A DNA stretch of 64,000 nt. Source: Kistimonas asteriae. GTDB lineage: Bacteria; Pseudomonadota; Gammaproteobacteria; Pseudomonadales; Endozoicomonadaceae. The stretch's first letter is position 1; the number at the start of each line of letters is the position of its first letter. The position numbers and the translations under genes were made by a program. Below are positions 17,921 to 26,819 of the stretch, in pieces. The stretch covers positions 182,411-246,410 of the forward strand of contig NZ_JAEVHF010000006.1 of NCBI RefSeq assembly GCF_018263925.1, read 5' to 3'. The notes beneath the pieces are model-generated. The model was not told the DNA's origin. It saw nothing but the letters and a program-made list of their open reading frames with translations, and made no database searches.

Positions 17921-18514
17921 TCAATGTGGCAAGCGATGGAAGGCAGAAGCAATCCTGGCAAAGTTTTGGAACAGCCGATCACCCAGTGCTCCGGATATCT
18001 CCGGATGAAACTGCACCCCAAACTGTCTGTCGGCCGGGCAGGCCATGATCTCAACGCCATAGTGAGCAGACCGCCCCAGCAAACGGAAGTTTTCCGGCAA
18101 GGTCACGCCCTCACAATGATCGGTGGCAACATTGACACTACTATCAAAATCAGCCAAGAGCGGATGCTGCTTATCAAGCAAATCCACCATTTCACGCTCA
18201 CGGCGCTCCTTTCCAAGGTACACATCCGCACCATGGCGCAGAGCTATTGCCTGATGACCCAGACAAATGCCCAGCACTGGAATCGTAAGGTGATCAATAA
18301 AGGCAAATTGCTCCAGAAGTGTCTGATGAATCGCTGGGTCGGTAAACAGACGCGCACCACCGGATATGACGACCGCCTCTGACTGGCATTTGAAATCGTG
18401 ATCATTAGCCTGTTCAAGCAGGATGCTTTCTGCCGTGATCCCCAGTGTTGCAAGGGTCTGTACAATGTTCGGTACTTTCTGACTATTGCAGTCGATGACA
18501 GTCCATGCGCGCAT
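17921..18514 (-). CDS. Class I glutamine amidotransferase domain protein
   Basis: 197 residues, a stand-alone GATase-1 fold like the N-terminal part of GMP synthase. The nucleophilic elbow is 'VLGICLGHQAIAL' (Cys near 84) and the catalytic His-Glu pair is in 'GVQFHPEISGAL' near residues 168-170; 'VVISGGA' forms the oxyanion region. It either hydrolyses glutamine for an unidentified synthetase or acts as a peptidase-like family member. No synthetase partner is adjacent; the upstream neighbour on the same strand is spoVR copy 1, separated by a good terminator. Substrate not predictable from sequence. Confidence 0.78.
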   Translation of the reverse strand: MRAWTVIDCNSQKVPNIVQTLATLGITAESILLEQANDHDFKCQSEAVVISGGARLFTDPAIHQTLLEQFAFIDHLTIPVLGICLGHQAIALRHGADVYLGKERREREMVDLLDKQHPLLADFDSSVNVATDHCEGVTLPENFRLLGRSAHYGVEIMACPADRQFGVQFHPEISGALGDRLFQNFARIASAFHRLPH

Positions 18515-18608
18515 TGCCTTACTGTTCCCCCTGCCAATATTCGATTTTTTTCCGTTCTATAACAGTCTAGACCGCCAAGATCCCTGCAGGTTCCCGAAAA
18601 TCACCCAC

Positions 18609-18631
18609 AAAAAAGCCGGGACAAGCCCGGC
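18609..18631 (-). terminator. Intrinsic terminator of prkA-yeaH-spoVR operon 1
   Basis: On the minus strand GCCGGG-CTTGT-CCCGGC followed by six T residues, about 24 nt past the spoVR stop codon. Complete Rho-independent terminator. Confidence 0.85.
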
Positions 18632-18654
18632 AAAAACCTCAAATCCCGACTGAA

Positions 18655-20169
18655 TCAGGCCGCTTTATGCGAATCTGACTCTGGTTGCGGGTAGGTGGCG
18701 AGGATTTCGTCACCATCGACGGACTCCAGCTTCACATCAAACCCCCAGAGAAACTGCACGTGTTTTACCACGTTCTGGGTGCTGCGCTGGTCCAGCGGTT
18801 GGCGATTGTGCATGAAATGCCGTAACTGCATGGAACGGTCACCCTTCACATCCACGTCATAAACCTGAATGTTGGGCTCAATGTTGCCCAGGTTATATTG
18901 CGCAGCCAGGGTTTCACGCAGCTGCCGGTAACCTGGTTCATTATGGATCGCACCGACCTCTAGGTAGGGATTGTGATCGTCATCGGTAATGGAGAACAAA
19001 TGTAAATCCCGCATCACCTTGGGAGACAGGTACTGAAGGATGAAACTCTCATCCTTGAAGTTCTCCATCGCGTAGTGGACGATTTCCAGCCAGTTGTCAC
19101 AGCCGGCAAAGTCCGGGAACCACTGACGATCTTCCTCAGTCGGGTTCTGACAGATACGACGGATATCCTGGAACATCGCAAAACCCAGCGCATACGGGTT
19201 GATGCCACTGTAGTGAGGGCTGTCATACCCGGGCTGGTACACCACATTGGTGTGCGACTTCAGGAACTCCATGATCGCACCTTCCGTGATCAGCCCCTCG
19301 TTATACAGGTCATTCATGATGTTGTAGTGCCAGAACGTCGCCCAGCCCTCATTCATGACCTTGGTCTGCTTCTGGGGATAGAAGTACTGCCCCAACTTGC
19401 GCACGATTCGAATGATCTCCCGCTGCCAGGTCTCCAGCAGTGGCGAGTGTTTCTCTATAAAGTAGAGAATGTTCTCTTCCGGATGCTCCGGGAACCGTTT
19501 CTCTTGCGTCTTCTCCTCCCGGAAGGTTTTCGGGATGGTGGACCAGATGTCGTTCAGTGTCTGCTGAATATAGACTTCCCGATCCTTTTGACGGTTCTTT
19601 TCCTCTGCTGCAGACAACGGACGTGGCCGCTTGTATCGGTTAACACCCTGGCTCTGTAGTGCATGGCAGGCGTCGAGCAGGTCTTCAACGGCATCGATAC
19701 CATGACGCTCCTCACACTCGGCAATATAGCGCTTGGCAAACAGCAGGTAGTCGATGATGGAGTCCGCATCCGTCCAGGTCTTGAACAGGTAGTTCCCCTT
19801 GAAGAACGAGTTGTGGCCATAACAGGCGTGGGCAATGACCAGTGCCTGCATGGTCATAGTATTCTCTTCCATCAGGTAAGAGATACAGGGATTGGAGTTA
19901 ATGACAATCTCATACGCCAGACCCATCTGACCACGCTGGTAGTTGGCCTGGTTGCTGAGGAAATGTTTTCCGTAAGACCAGTGGCTGTACATCAGCGGCA
20001 TGCCGGTGGATGCATACGCGTCCAGCATCTGCTCGGAGCGGATCACCTCGATCTGGTTCGGATAGGTGTCCAGCTTGTAGCCTTCGGCAATACGGGCAAT
20101 TTCCTTGTTGTATTTGTCGAGTAACTCAAAGGTCCACTCGGGACCCGTTGAGAGAGGTTCTTTTCTCAT
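18655..20169 (-). CDS. SpoVR family protein, copy 1 (YcgB-like)
   Basis: 504 residues, full length for the SpoVR/YcgB family. Typical family segments: 'WTFELLDKYNKEIARIAEGYKLDTYPNQ' at the N-terminus, 'MPLMYSHWSYGKHFL', 'AHACYGHNSFFKGNYLF' and 'NEGWATFWHY'. The conserved His/Glu residues in the last two recall a metal-binding site. It ends in a variable tail. Named for a Bacillus spore-cortex gene, but in non-sporulating Proteobacteria it accompanies prkA and yeaH and is tied to stationary phase; the molecular role is unknown. The start overlaps the yeaH stop (ATGA) and has GGGAGG 7 nt upstream. A second copy lies at 36032-37570. Confidence 0.92.
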   Translation of the reverse strand: MRKEPLSTGPEWTFELLDKYNKEIARIAEGYKLDTYPNQIEVIRSEQMLDAYASTGMPLMYSHWSYGKHFLSNQANYQRGQMGLAYEIVINSNPCISYLMEENTMTMQALVIAHACYGHNSFFKGNYLFKTWTDADSIIDYLLFAKRYIAECEERHGIDAVEDLLDACHALQSQGVNRYKRPRPLSAAEEKNRQKDREVYIQQTLNDIWSTIPKTFREEKTQEKRFPEHPEENILYFIEKHSPLLETWQREIIRIVRKLGQYFYPQKQTKVMNEGWATFWHYNIMNDLYNEGLITEGAIMEFLKSHTNVVYQPGYDSPHYSGINPYALGFAMFQDIRRICQNPTEEDRQWFPDFAGCDNWLEIVHYAMENFKDESFILQYLSPKVMRDLHLFSITDDDHNPYLEVGAIHNEPGYRQLRETLAAQYNLGNIEPNIQVYDVDVKGDRSMQLRHFMHNRQPLDQRSTQNVVKHVQFLWGFDVKLESVDGDEILATYPQPESDSHKAA

Positions 20170-21449
20170 ACTGCGGCCTCCCGCTTCTCGAACAACTCAC
20201 GGAACACCGGGTAGATGTCCTTGGCTGACCGGATATGCGACATGGCAAACTGGCCTTCATAATCGTTTTCCAACGACCGGTATTCATGCCACAGGTTCTG
20301 GTGGTGACGATCCGTGATTTCGATATAGGCGAAATACTGAACCAGCGGCAACAGGCTCTCCCGAATCAGCTTGGTGCACTTGGGCGTATCGGCTTCCCAG
20401 TTATCACCGTCGGAGGCCTGGGCCACGTAGATGTTCCAGTCTTTCGGATTGTAACGCTCTTCTATGATCTCGCTGGTCAATGATAACGCGGATGACACAA
20501 CGGTACCGCCGGTTTCACGGGCATAGAAGAAATCATGCTCATCACATTCCCGGGCTTCGGCATGGTGACGAATGAAAACGACATCCACTGCCTTATAGTT
20601 CTTCTGCAGGAACATATACAGCAGGAAGAAAAACTTCTTCGCCATATCCTTGATGTCCCGGGTCATGGAGCCAGAGACGTCCATCACACAGAACATCACC
20701 GCCTTGCTCGACGGCATGGGCACCCGGATCAGGTTGTTGAACTTCAGGTCAAAGTCATCAATAAACGGCAAACGCTTTAGTTTGCCATTCAGTTCGGCAA
20801 TACGATCACGCAGTGCCTGCGCGCGGGTTTGATCCGTACTCTCCGGACTGACCTCCATCTCGCGCAGCTCACGCTTGAGGGCGCGAACCTCACGACGATC
20901 CTTGCCACCAAGGGCAATCCGACGGGCATGGGCGCTGCGCAGTGAACGCACAACATTCAGCCGGTCTGGCGACCCGGCGCTGGTGAAACCCGCCCGACGG
21001 GTCTGGAATTCATTACTGTCTTTCAGGTCCTTGCGGACCATGTTGGGCAATTCCAGGTCATCAAACAGGAATTCAAGGAATTCATCCCGGTTGATCTGGA
21101 ATTCGAAGTCATCCATACCACCGCCGCCATCGCTGGCTTCGCCGTCGCCGGAGGCAGAACCACCCTGCTTGTCCGGCCGCTTGAAGCGGTCGCCGGTATC
21201 AAATTCCTTGTTACCCGGGTGCACCTGTTCACGGTGTCCACCCTGGCCATGATGAAAAAACGGTTCCGACAGATCCTTGTTGGAAATACTGATTTTTTCG
21301 CCGCTCTCGGTATCAGTGATAGAGCGGTTATTAACGGCGTCATTCACAGCGCGGCGTATATGGCGGCGATAGCGACGCATGAAACGCTCACGGTTCACCG
21401 TGCTTTTGCCTTTGCTGTTCAGGCGCCGGTCGATAACGATACTGGTCAT
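20166..21449 (-). CDS. yeaH: YeaH/DUF444 family protein, copy 1
   Basis: About 427 residues. It starts 'MTSIVIDRRLNSKGKSTVNR', the invariable start of the family, and includes a Gly/Asp-rich linker near 105-130. The C-terminal half has a von Willebrand factor A-like fold with a MIDAS-type motif '[11 protein letters not shown]' near residue 235. In E. coli yeaH is co-transcribed with the kinase gene yeaG (prkA) and belongs to the general stress regulon; it may act as a partner or substrate of the kinase. It sits between prkA and spoVR, overlapping spoVR by 4 bp and separated from prkA by 81 bp that hold a strong hairpin. Confidence 0.9.
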   Translation of the reverse strand: MTSIVIDRRLNSKGKSTVNRERFMRRYRRHIRRAVNDAVNNRSITDTESGEKISISNKDLSEPFFHHGQGGHREQVHPGNKEFDTGDRFKRPDKQGGSASGDGEASDGGGGMDDFEFQINRDEFLEFLFDDLELPNMVRKDLKDSNEFQTRRAGFTSAGSPDRLNVVRSLRSAHARRIALGGKDRREVRALKRELREMEVSPESTDQTRAQALRDRIAELNGKLKRLPFIDDFDLKFNNLIRVPMPSSKAVMFCVMDVSGSMTRDIKDMAKKFFFLLYMFLQKNYKAVDVVFIRHHAEARECDEHDFFYARETGGTVVSSALSLTSEIIEERYNPKDWNIYVAQASDGDNWEADTPKCTKLIRESLLPLVQYFAYIEITDRHHQNLWHEYRSLENDYEGQFAMSHIRSAKDIYPVFRELFEKREAAV

Positions 21450-21489
21450 AATACGGCCCCGTGCGAAGTAGAGAGAATGCGGTAACACG

Positions 21490-21520
21490 GTGACGTGAGA
21501 CGCTGGTCGTCCCACGTCAC
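21490..21520 (-). other. Intercistronic hairpin between prkA and yeaH, copy 1
   Basis: Inverted repeat GTGACGTG-a-GACG / CGTC-c-CACGTCAC with a 5-nt loop: 12 pairs with one mismatch. It lies 10 nt past the prkA stop and about 40 nt before the yeaH start. No T-run, so it may protect the 3' end of prkA mRNA or attenuate rather than end transcription. Confidence 0.65.
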
Positions 21521-21530
21521 GTGTCAGGCA

Positions 21531-23453
21531 TTACTGGGACTTGCGCACGCGGATATACCATTCACAGAGCAGTCGGACCTGCTTCTCGGTATATCCGTGT
21601 TCCATCATCCGTGACACGAAGTCATTGTGTTTACGCTGCTCGTCCTGGCTGCCCTTCGCATTGAAGGAGATCACCGGCAGAAGATCTTCGGTGTTGGAGA
21701 ACATCTTCTTCTCGATCACCGAACGCATCTTCTCGTAGCTGAGCCAGCTGGGGTTCTTGCCTTCATGGTTGGCGCGGGCGCGCAACACGAAGTTCACTAC
21801 CTCGTTACGGAAGTCTTTCGGATTGGCGATGCCAGCCGGCTTCTCGATCTTCTCCAGCTCATCGTTGAGGGAAGAGCGATCGAGGATATGGCCGGTATCC
21901 GGATCACGGTATTCCTGATCCTGGATCCAGAAGTCCGCATAGGTGATGTAACGGTCAAAGATGTTCTGACCATACTCGGAGTAGGACTCCAGGTACGCGG
22001 TCTGGATTTCCTTGCCCAGGAATTCGATGTACTTAGGTGCAATGAATTCCTTCAGGAAGCGGACATAACGCTCGGAGGCTTCCTGCGGGAACTGAGCCTG
22101 TTCGATCTGCTGCTCAACAACATAGAGCAGATGAACCGGGTTGGCTGCCACTTCACTCGGGTCAAAGTTGAACACCTTGGACAGGATCTTGAAAGCAAAA
22201 CGGGTGGAAAGACCATCCATACCTTCATCAACACCCGCCACATCCTTGTACTCTTGCATGGACTTGGCGTTAGGATCAGTGTCCTTCAAACTCTCACCGT
22301 CGTAAATCCGCATCTTGGAGAAGATGTTAGAATTATCAGGCTCCTTGATACGGGACAGAACGATAAACTGGGCCAGCATGCGCAGGGTATCCGGTGCGCA
22401 TGGGGCATTACGGAGTGAACTGTGCTCCAGCAGTTTTTCATAGATACGAATTTCTTCATCGACCCGCAGGCAGTAAGGCACCTTGACGATGTTGACACGG
22501 TCAATGAACGCTTCGTTGGTCTTGTTGTTGCGGAAGGTCTGCCATTCTGACTCGTTGGAGTGAGCCAGCAGGATACCTTCGAACGGAATCGCACCCAGAC
22601 CTTCGGTACTGTTGTAGTTACCTTCCTGAGTCGCCGTCAGCAGCGGGTGGAGTACCTTGATCGGTGCCTTGAACATCTCGACGAATTCCATCATGCCCTG
22701 GTTGGCACGACACAGTGCGCCGGAGAAGCTGTAGGCATCCGGATCGTCCTGGGAGTACTCTTCCAGCTGACGGATATCCACTTTACCGACCAGGCTGGAG
22801 ATATCCTGGTTGTTCTCATCACCTGGCTCGGTCTTGGCCACCGCCACCTGGTTCAGGATGCTCGGATACAGTTTAACGACACGGAACTTGGTGATATCGC
22901 CACCGTACTCGTGCAGACGTTTCACCGCCCAAGGCGACATGATGTGGCGCAGGTAGCGCCCGGGGATACCATACTCGTCCTTCAGAATGCTGCCGTCTTC
23001 ATCGGAGTCAAACAGACCCAGCGGCGATTCAAAGACTGGAGATCCCTTGATGGCATAGAACGGCACCTGTTGCATGAGTTGCTTCAGGCGTTCTGCCAGG
23101 GAAGATTTACCACCACCAACCGGCCCCAGAAGATAAAGAATCTGCTTTTTCTCTTCCAGGCCCTGTGCGGCATGGCGGAAGTAGGACACGATTTGCTCAA
23201 TGCCCTCTTCCATGCCATAGAATTCTTCAAACGCCTTGTAACGTTTAATCACCTTGTTTGAAAAAATACGGCTCATGCGTGAATCGCGGGACGTATCAAC
23301 CAGTTCCGGTTCACCGATGGCCATCAGCATGCGTTCTGGCGCGCTGGCGTAAGCTCCGGGGTCGTTCTTACAGAGTTCCAGATACTCCTGCAGGCTCATC
23401 TCTTCCTGAGCCGTGGAGTCATAACGATCCTGGAAATGTTGGAATATTGACAT
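21531..23453 (-). CDS. prkA: PrkA-type serine protein kinase, copy 1 (YeaG-like)
   Basis: About 640 residues. The N-terminal AAA+-like domain has the P-loop 'LLGPVGGGKSSLAERL' at about 109-123. Family signatures follow: 'FYAIKGSPVFESPLGLF', 'CRANQGMMEFVEMFKAP' and 'ILLAHSNESEWQTF'. The C-terminal part ('ADFWIQDQEYRD...LSYEKMRSVIEKKMF') is the region related to cAMP-dependent kinases. YeaG in E. coli is a stress- and nitrogen-starvation-induced kinase. ATG 23453 follows GGTGGTGAG. First gene of the operon; the 5' region carries a perfect CRP-type site 300 bp upstream. The paralogue at 38977-40899 has exactly the same length and is well above 80% identical by eye. Confidence 0.93.
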   Translation of the reverse strand: MSIFQHFQDRYDSTAQEEMSLQEYLELCKNDPGAYASAPERMLMAIGEPELVDTSRDSRMSRIFSNKVIKRYKAFEEFYGMEEGIEQIVSYFRHAAQGLEEKKQILYLLGPVGGGKSSLAERLKQLMQQVPFYAIKGSPVFESPLGLFDSDEDGSILKDEYGIPGRYLRHIMSPWAVKRLHEYGGDITKFRVVKLYPSILNQVAVAKTEPGDENNQDISSLVGKVDIRQLEEYSQDDPDAYSFSGALCRANQGMMEFVEMFKAPIKVLHPLLTATQEGNYNSTEGLGAIPFEGILLAHSNESEWQTFRNNKTNEAFIDRVNIVKVPYCLRVDEEIRIYEKLLEHSSLRNAPCAPDTLRMLAQFIVLSRIKEPDNSNIFSKMRIYDGESLKDTDPNAKSMQEYKDVAGVDEGMDGLSTRFAFKILSKVFNFDPSEVAANPVHLLYVVEQQIEQAQFPQEASERYVRFLKEFIAPKYIEFLGKEIQTAYLESYSEYGQNIFDRYITYADFWIQDQEYRDPDTGHILDRSSLNDELEKIEKPAGIANPKDFRNEVVNFVLRARANHEGKNPSWLSYEKMRSVIEKKMFSNTEDLLPVISFNAKGSQDEQRKHNDFVSRMMEHGYTEKQVRLLCEWYIRVRKSQ

Positions 23454-24047
23454 ACTCACCACCGTCTTTCCTGAATGAATCTCTGGTTTTTATTAAACCG
23501 GATATGTACGACGTGCCGAGCGTGCGTCTAACCCCTCTCCAAACCTGTTATCCATCCTATCTGCGCGCTGTAACCCGACAGTCTGTTTCACGCCATGGTT
23601 GGGCTTCACCGTCCCCTCTTCCATGGCATACCGTTTTGTTTTTTCAGCGACATCGCTTGTCGTTTTTATTCGATGTCACTTTCAAGGTTAGGGAAAACGC
23701 CCTCGGAAAAACAGTCTGTTTCTTCAGGATTTTCTGTGGGATACTGGTGAAATTGTGACCGCTGTCACAGCAGCACAAAGCATATCTTTTTCATTGCTGC
23801 ATCCTGAAAATCATCTTTTTTTAGTACTTTCCTGCCAAGTTATTCCAGTAACAGGAGCAACAAACTCATTCTCTGCAACAGAGTTTTATTGCGTCCATCC
23901 GTTATTAAAAATCCGTATTGAAAGCACAACAGGAATGCAACAGAAACGCCTCAGGATTGGTCAATACTACTGACACGCTGGTCATGGAATTAACCCTATG
24001 GATCGTGGACTATTTACGCTCTCTCAAACAGCTGAACGGAGCGTATT
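23454..24047. other. Divergent intergenic region, about 590 bp
   Basis: Separates prkA copy 1 from a small plus-strand gene. It contains a perfect CRP-type palindrome (23754-23769) and otherwise only short frames that look spurious, such as 72 codons at 23755-23973 with no ribosome binding site. Promoters for both directions must lie here, but I cannot place -10/-35 elements with confidence. Confidence 0.6.
23754..23769. promoter_or_regulatory. Perfect CRP/Vfr-type operator
   Basis: TGTGA-CCGCTG-TCACA, an exact match to the core consensus TGTGA-N6-TCACA, with A/T on the left flank. Centre is 308 bp from the prkA start and 286 bp from the small gene at 24048, so it could serve either. Confidence 0.65.
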
Positions 24048-24281
24048 GTGAGTACGAACGACCCTGAGAGTGACCCTATCAGTGGATCAACTCTGATTGC
24101 AAAAATGAAGAAGGAAGTGTCAGACATCCGCATTAGTTTGCTTGAGGCTGCCACTGACTACCTAACCACCATGACCGAACTTACCGAATACGAAGACAAC
24201 AACGAAGATCAAAACACAGAAAAACATCCCTCAGAGCATAAAAGCCAATCGAATCACTGCGAAACGCCGGAACCAACCTGA
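24048..24281 (+). CDS. Small acidic hypothetical protein
   Basis: 77 residues from a GTG start with GGAG 7 nt upstream, which is why I accept it. Highly acidic and polar, no signal or membrane segment. Residues 15-40 ('TLIAKMKKEVSDIRISLLEA') would form an amphipathic helix; the rest (EYEDNNEDQNTEKHPSEHKS) is probably disordered. It is divergent from prkA copy 1 and convergent with the autotransporter gene. No family recognised. Confidence 0.45.
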   Translation: MSTNDPESDPISGSTLIAKMKKEVSDIRISLLEAATDYLTTMTELTEYEDNNEDQNTEKHPSEHKSQSNHCETPEPT

Positions 24282-24314
24282 TGACACTGAATGCTGATAA
24301 GGTAGGGCTATACA

Positions 24315-26738
24315 TCAGAACACCCAGGTGAACTCACCACTTAACTGTTGTGAGAGGGTATGCCGGGATTTGCCCACCCCATAACGCACCGTACTGTTAA
24401 TGGTTTTTCCAACTACTTGCATGCCAATATTCGCTTCCGTGCGGTATGCATCCCTGCGAGCGCCTGACTGCCTGAGTTTCAAGGCCGGCTGATCATTACT
24501 CCATACGGTTACCGGCAAGTCCAGGTCCCCCCATGACGGTATGAAACGGACACTCACTTCCGGTATCGCTGCAATATGCCGTTCACCTGTCGAAAAAAGG
24601 TCATTGCCTCTCGCCGCCAGGCTGAGTGGAAGCGCCCAGTAGGTTTCGGTGCTACGACCATTACCGTATACCTGCCCCGATGACTGATCCAGCACCTCAC
24701 CACGACGCTGGCGAGTATGCCAGTAAGACAAGCCGGCGCCGGGCATGACTGTCCATGAACCCAAAGGTACAGGCATCGCCAATGCCATCTGCCCGCCCCA
24801 GGTGTCCAGCTCACTGTCCGATGCCAGCCGGGACACGTCCGTGTTCTGGCGTAAACGGTGATCCGAATGCAAATAGACCAGTGCCGCTGTCACCAGCACG
24901 GGATTTAATGAGACACTGCCAAACAGCGCCCCCCCTCGATAATCCGCGTGACTGAGGGTTGACGGCACATCACCTCGTGAATCAATATCGCCGTTACCCG
25001 CAAAAATACCGATTCCCCAGCGACTGCTTTCCATTGCGTGAACCAGCCCAAGCGCAAGCCCCCGTAGATTGGCCTTGTAACCCACATGTCCAGCATCAAG
25101 GTCCAGATTCCTGGCGCGAATGTGCTCATAAAGAGGCAATGCCCAAGGGTAAAACCTGGGTTTGGTTATCTCCTGGCTGCTTCCTCTCACATTGCCCATA
25201 GGCAAGCTCTCCAGCGCTTCATGACAATCCGCTGCCGCTGGCATCTCTGTGAGCAACCGGGATGCCAGGCTCTGGTCAACCATCGCTACCGGCAGTAATC
25301 GCGTGAGCGCGGCGTTCTCAGGCAACGTCCACATCAGTGGGGGCGGGGGTGGTAGCGGCAATGGCTCAGGTTCTGGCAACAGTATTTCATGGGTTAATGT
25401 GCCATAGAGATACTCCTGGCTCCCCTCTTTCTGTTGACGTAACGTGAGCGAGTAGCTGTCCTGATCCGTCATGGCGGTAAGACTGGAAAGATCCAGCGAC
25501 AAAGGGCTGTCCGTAATATCTTTTTTTACTAACAGGTAGGTAGCCTGTTCACCTTCCTCCATCAGGGTCTCAACATGACCTAACAGGGTGCCATGCCCCT
25601 GAATAACAAAATGTCCCTCACGCCCAATTGTCAGTGGCGCCACCGACAAGCCATTACCGACCCGATTCGCCTCCGACAGCGGTAACGCCCATACACCGCC
25701 ATTGACGAAATCCAACACCATTGTCCCGCCACTTCCAATGACGGAACCGATACTGGTTGTCCACTTCGCATCCGGCTTATGGAAATGCAACCGAAAGGTT
25801 CCCTTGTCAGAGGCCTCCACAAGCTGACTGTTAATGTGCGACCCACTATCCAGATCCAGAATCAGCTGGTTATATTGACCCTGGATGATGATCCTGCCAT
25901 CAATGTTAATGACCTGCGGATTCGGTTGTGTTGCACCAATACTGCTTCGCGTTGTCAACGCCATGGCCACATCGGGATCATCAGCTACCAGGGTGGTTGG
26001 CGAAGGGGTAAACATGTACTGGGATGATCCCATGGTCTGTATTGCATAGGCGTCATCACTGGCAGTAATGGTGAGCGCATTATGGATATAAACGATGCTG
26101 TTCCATCCACTGATACCCGCCGCATCGGACCCTGACACCTGAATATCCGTTTTACCGTTGAGCGTCACGACACCTGGCGTAGTAATGTGCCTGACAAACA
26201 CCCCCTGGGCATGACTGCCCTCTGCAACAATGGTTAAAGGCCCATCAATCGTTACTGCACCGGGCTCAGAGCTGAGGGCCAGGGAAAACGCGCCCTTCGT
26301 ATTGATATCCACAGGTCCCGTGATGTGGATACCCTTGCCAATCAATGAAGACAGCCCTTCTACCTGATCACCCTGCCCTGATACCGTTAATGGGCCTGTG
26401 AGTACCACCTCTCCTCCGTCACGGGCACGCATACCCGCCAGCGCAGGTTTAGACAGGTTAATCACCAGGTCATCCAGCGTACCGGTAATACTGCCATTAT
26501 CATCCGCAAAGAATGCTGCAGAGCCACGATCATCCGACGCGTAGTTCATCGTAATACTGCCGGATAACGCCACATTATTACCGGCACCCTGCGCAACAAT
26601 ACCGTCGGTGTATGTACCCGATGCATAAGATGCGCAGTGGCCATTAACGGCTAAAGCGTTTGATAGGAATAAAAGTACAGGTGTTAAGAAGGGGATCGGG
26701 GAATAACTCCCCATCCTTAATAGAAGACCTTTATACAT
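24315..26738 (-). CDS. Type V autotransporter, pertactin-like layout
   Basis: 807 residues. N-terminal signal ('LTPVLLFLSNALAVNG'), then a passenger of about 430 residues with repeated beta-helix-like rungs ('GEVVLTGPLTVSGQGDQVEGL', 'GAVTIDGPLTIVAEGSHAQGV'). A proline-rich linker 'PEPEPLPLPPPPP' near 465 precedes a barrel domain of about 290 residues ending in 'LSGEFTWVF', a typical C-terminal aromatic. The passenger is short and no protease or lipase motif is visible, so adhesion is the likelier role. Rungs such as 'GPLTV', 'GPVDI' and 'GPLTI' recur. Downstream of the polyamine-type operon but with its own start; a hairpin at 26743-26772 separates them. Confidence 0.85.
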   Translation of the reverse strand: MYKGLLLRMGSYSPIPFLTPVLLFLSNALAVNGHCASYASGTYTDGIVAQGAGNNVALSGSITMNYASDDRGSAAFFADDNGSITGTLDDLVINLSKPALAGMRARDGGEVVLTGPLTVSGQGDQVEGLSSLIGKGIHITGPVDINTKGAFSLALSSEPGAVTIDGPLTIVAEGSHAQGVFVRHITTPGVVTLNGKTDIQVSGSDAAGISGWNSIVYIHNALTITASDDAYAIQTMGSSQYMFTPSPTTLVADDPDVAMALTTRSSIGATQPNPQVINIDGRIIIQGQYNQLILDLDSGSHINSQLVEASDKGTFRLHFHKPDAKWTTSIGSVIGSGGTMVLDFVNGGVWALPLSEANRVGNGLSVAPLTIGREGHFVIQGHGTLLGHVETLMEEGEQATYLLVKKDITDSPLSLDLSSLTAMTDQDSYSLTLRQQKEGSQEYLYGTLTHEILLPEPEPLPLPPPPPLMWTLPENAALTRLLPVAMVDQSLASRLLTEMPAAADCHEALESLPMGNVRGSSQEITKPRFYPWALPLYEHIRARNLDLDAGHVGYKANLRGLALGLVHAMESSRWGIGIFAGNGDIDSRGDVPSTLSHADYRGGALFGSVSLNPVLVTAALVYLHSDHRLRQNTDVSRLASDSELDTWGGQMALAMPVPLGSWTVMPGAGLSYWHTRQRRGEVLDQSSGQVYGNGRSTETYWALPLSLAARGNDLFSTGERHIAAIPEVSVRFIPSWGDLDLPVTVWSNDQPALKLRQSGARRDAYRTEANIGMQVVGKTINSTVRYGVGKSRHTLSQQLSGEFTWVF

Positions 26739-26742
26739 TACG

Positions 26743-26772
26743 CTTCGAACGCTCTGACGACGGCGTTCGAAG
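26743..26772 (-). terminator. Hairpin after the polyamine-type ABC operon
   Basis: Perfect 10-bp stem CTTCGAACGC / GCGTTCGAAG with a 10-nt loop between the ABC operon and the autotransporter gene, both on the minus strand. No T-run; it may end the operon or only reduce read-through. Confidence 0.5.
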
Positions 26773-26819
26773 AGTGTAGTTTATCGTGCCAATAGGCAGC
26801 TTTTTACCGCATTCCCTCT

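Noticed and set aside
21627..23261. Long plus-strand frames (263 and 233 codons) opposite prkA copy 1
   Set aside because: They mirror the conserved PrkA coding strand, have no ribosome binding site and no recognisable domain.
23755..23973. 72-codon plus-strand frame in the prkA copy 1 leader
   Set aside because: Starts inside the CRP-type palindrome, lacks a ribosome binding site, and the product has no recognisable pattern.
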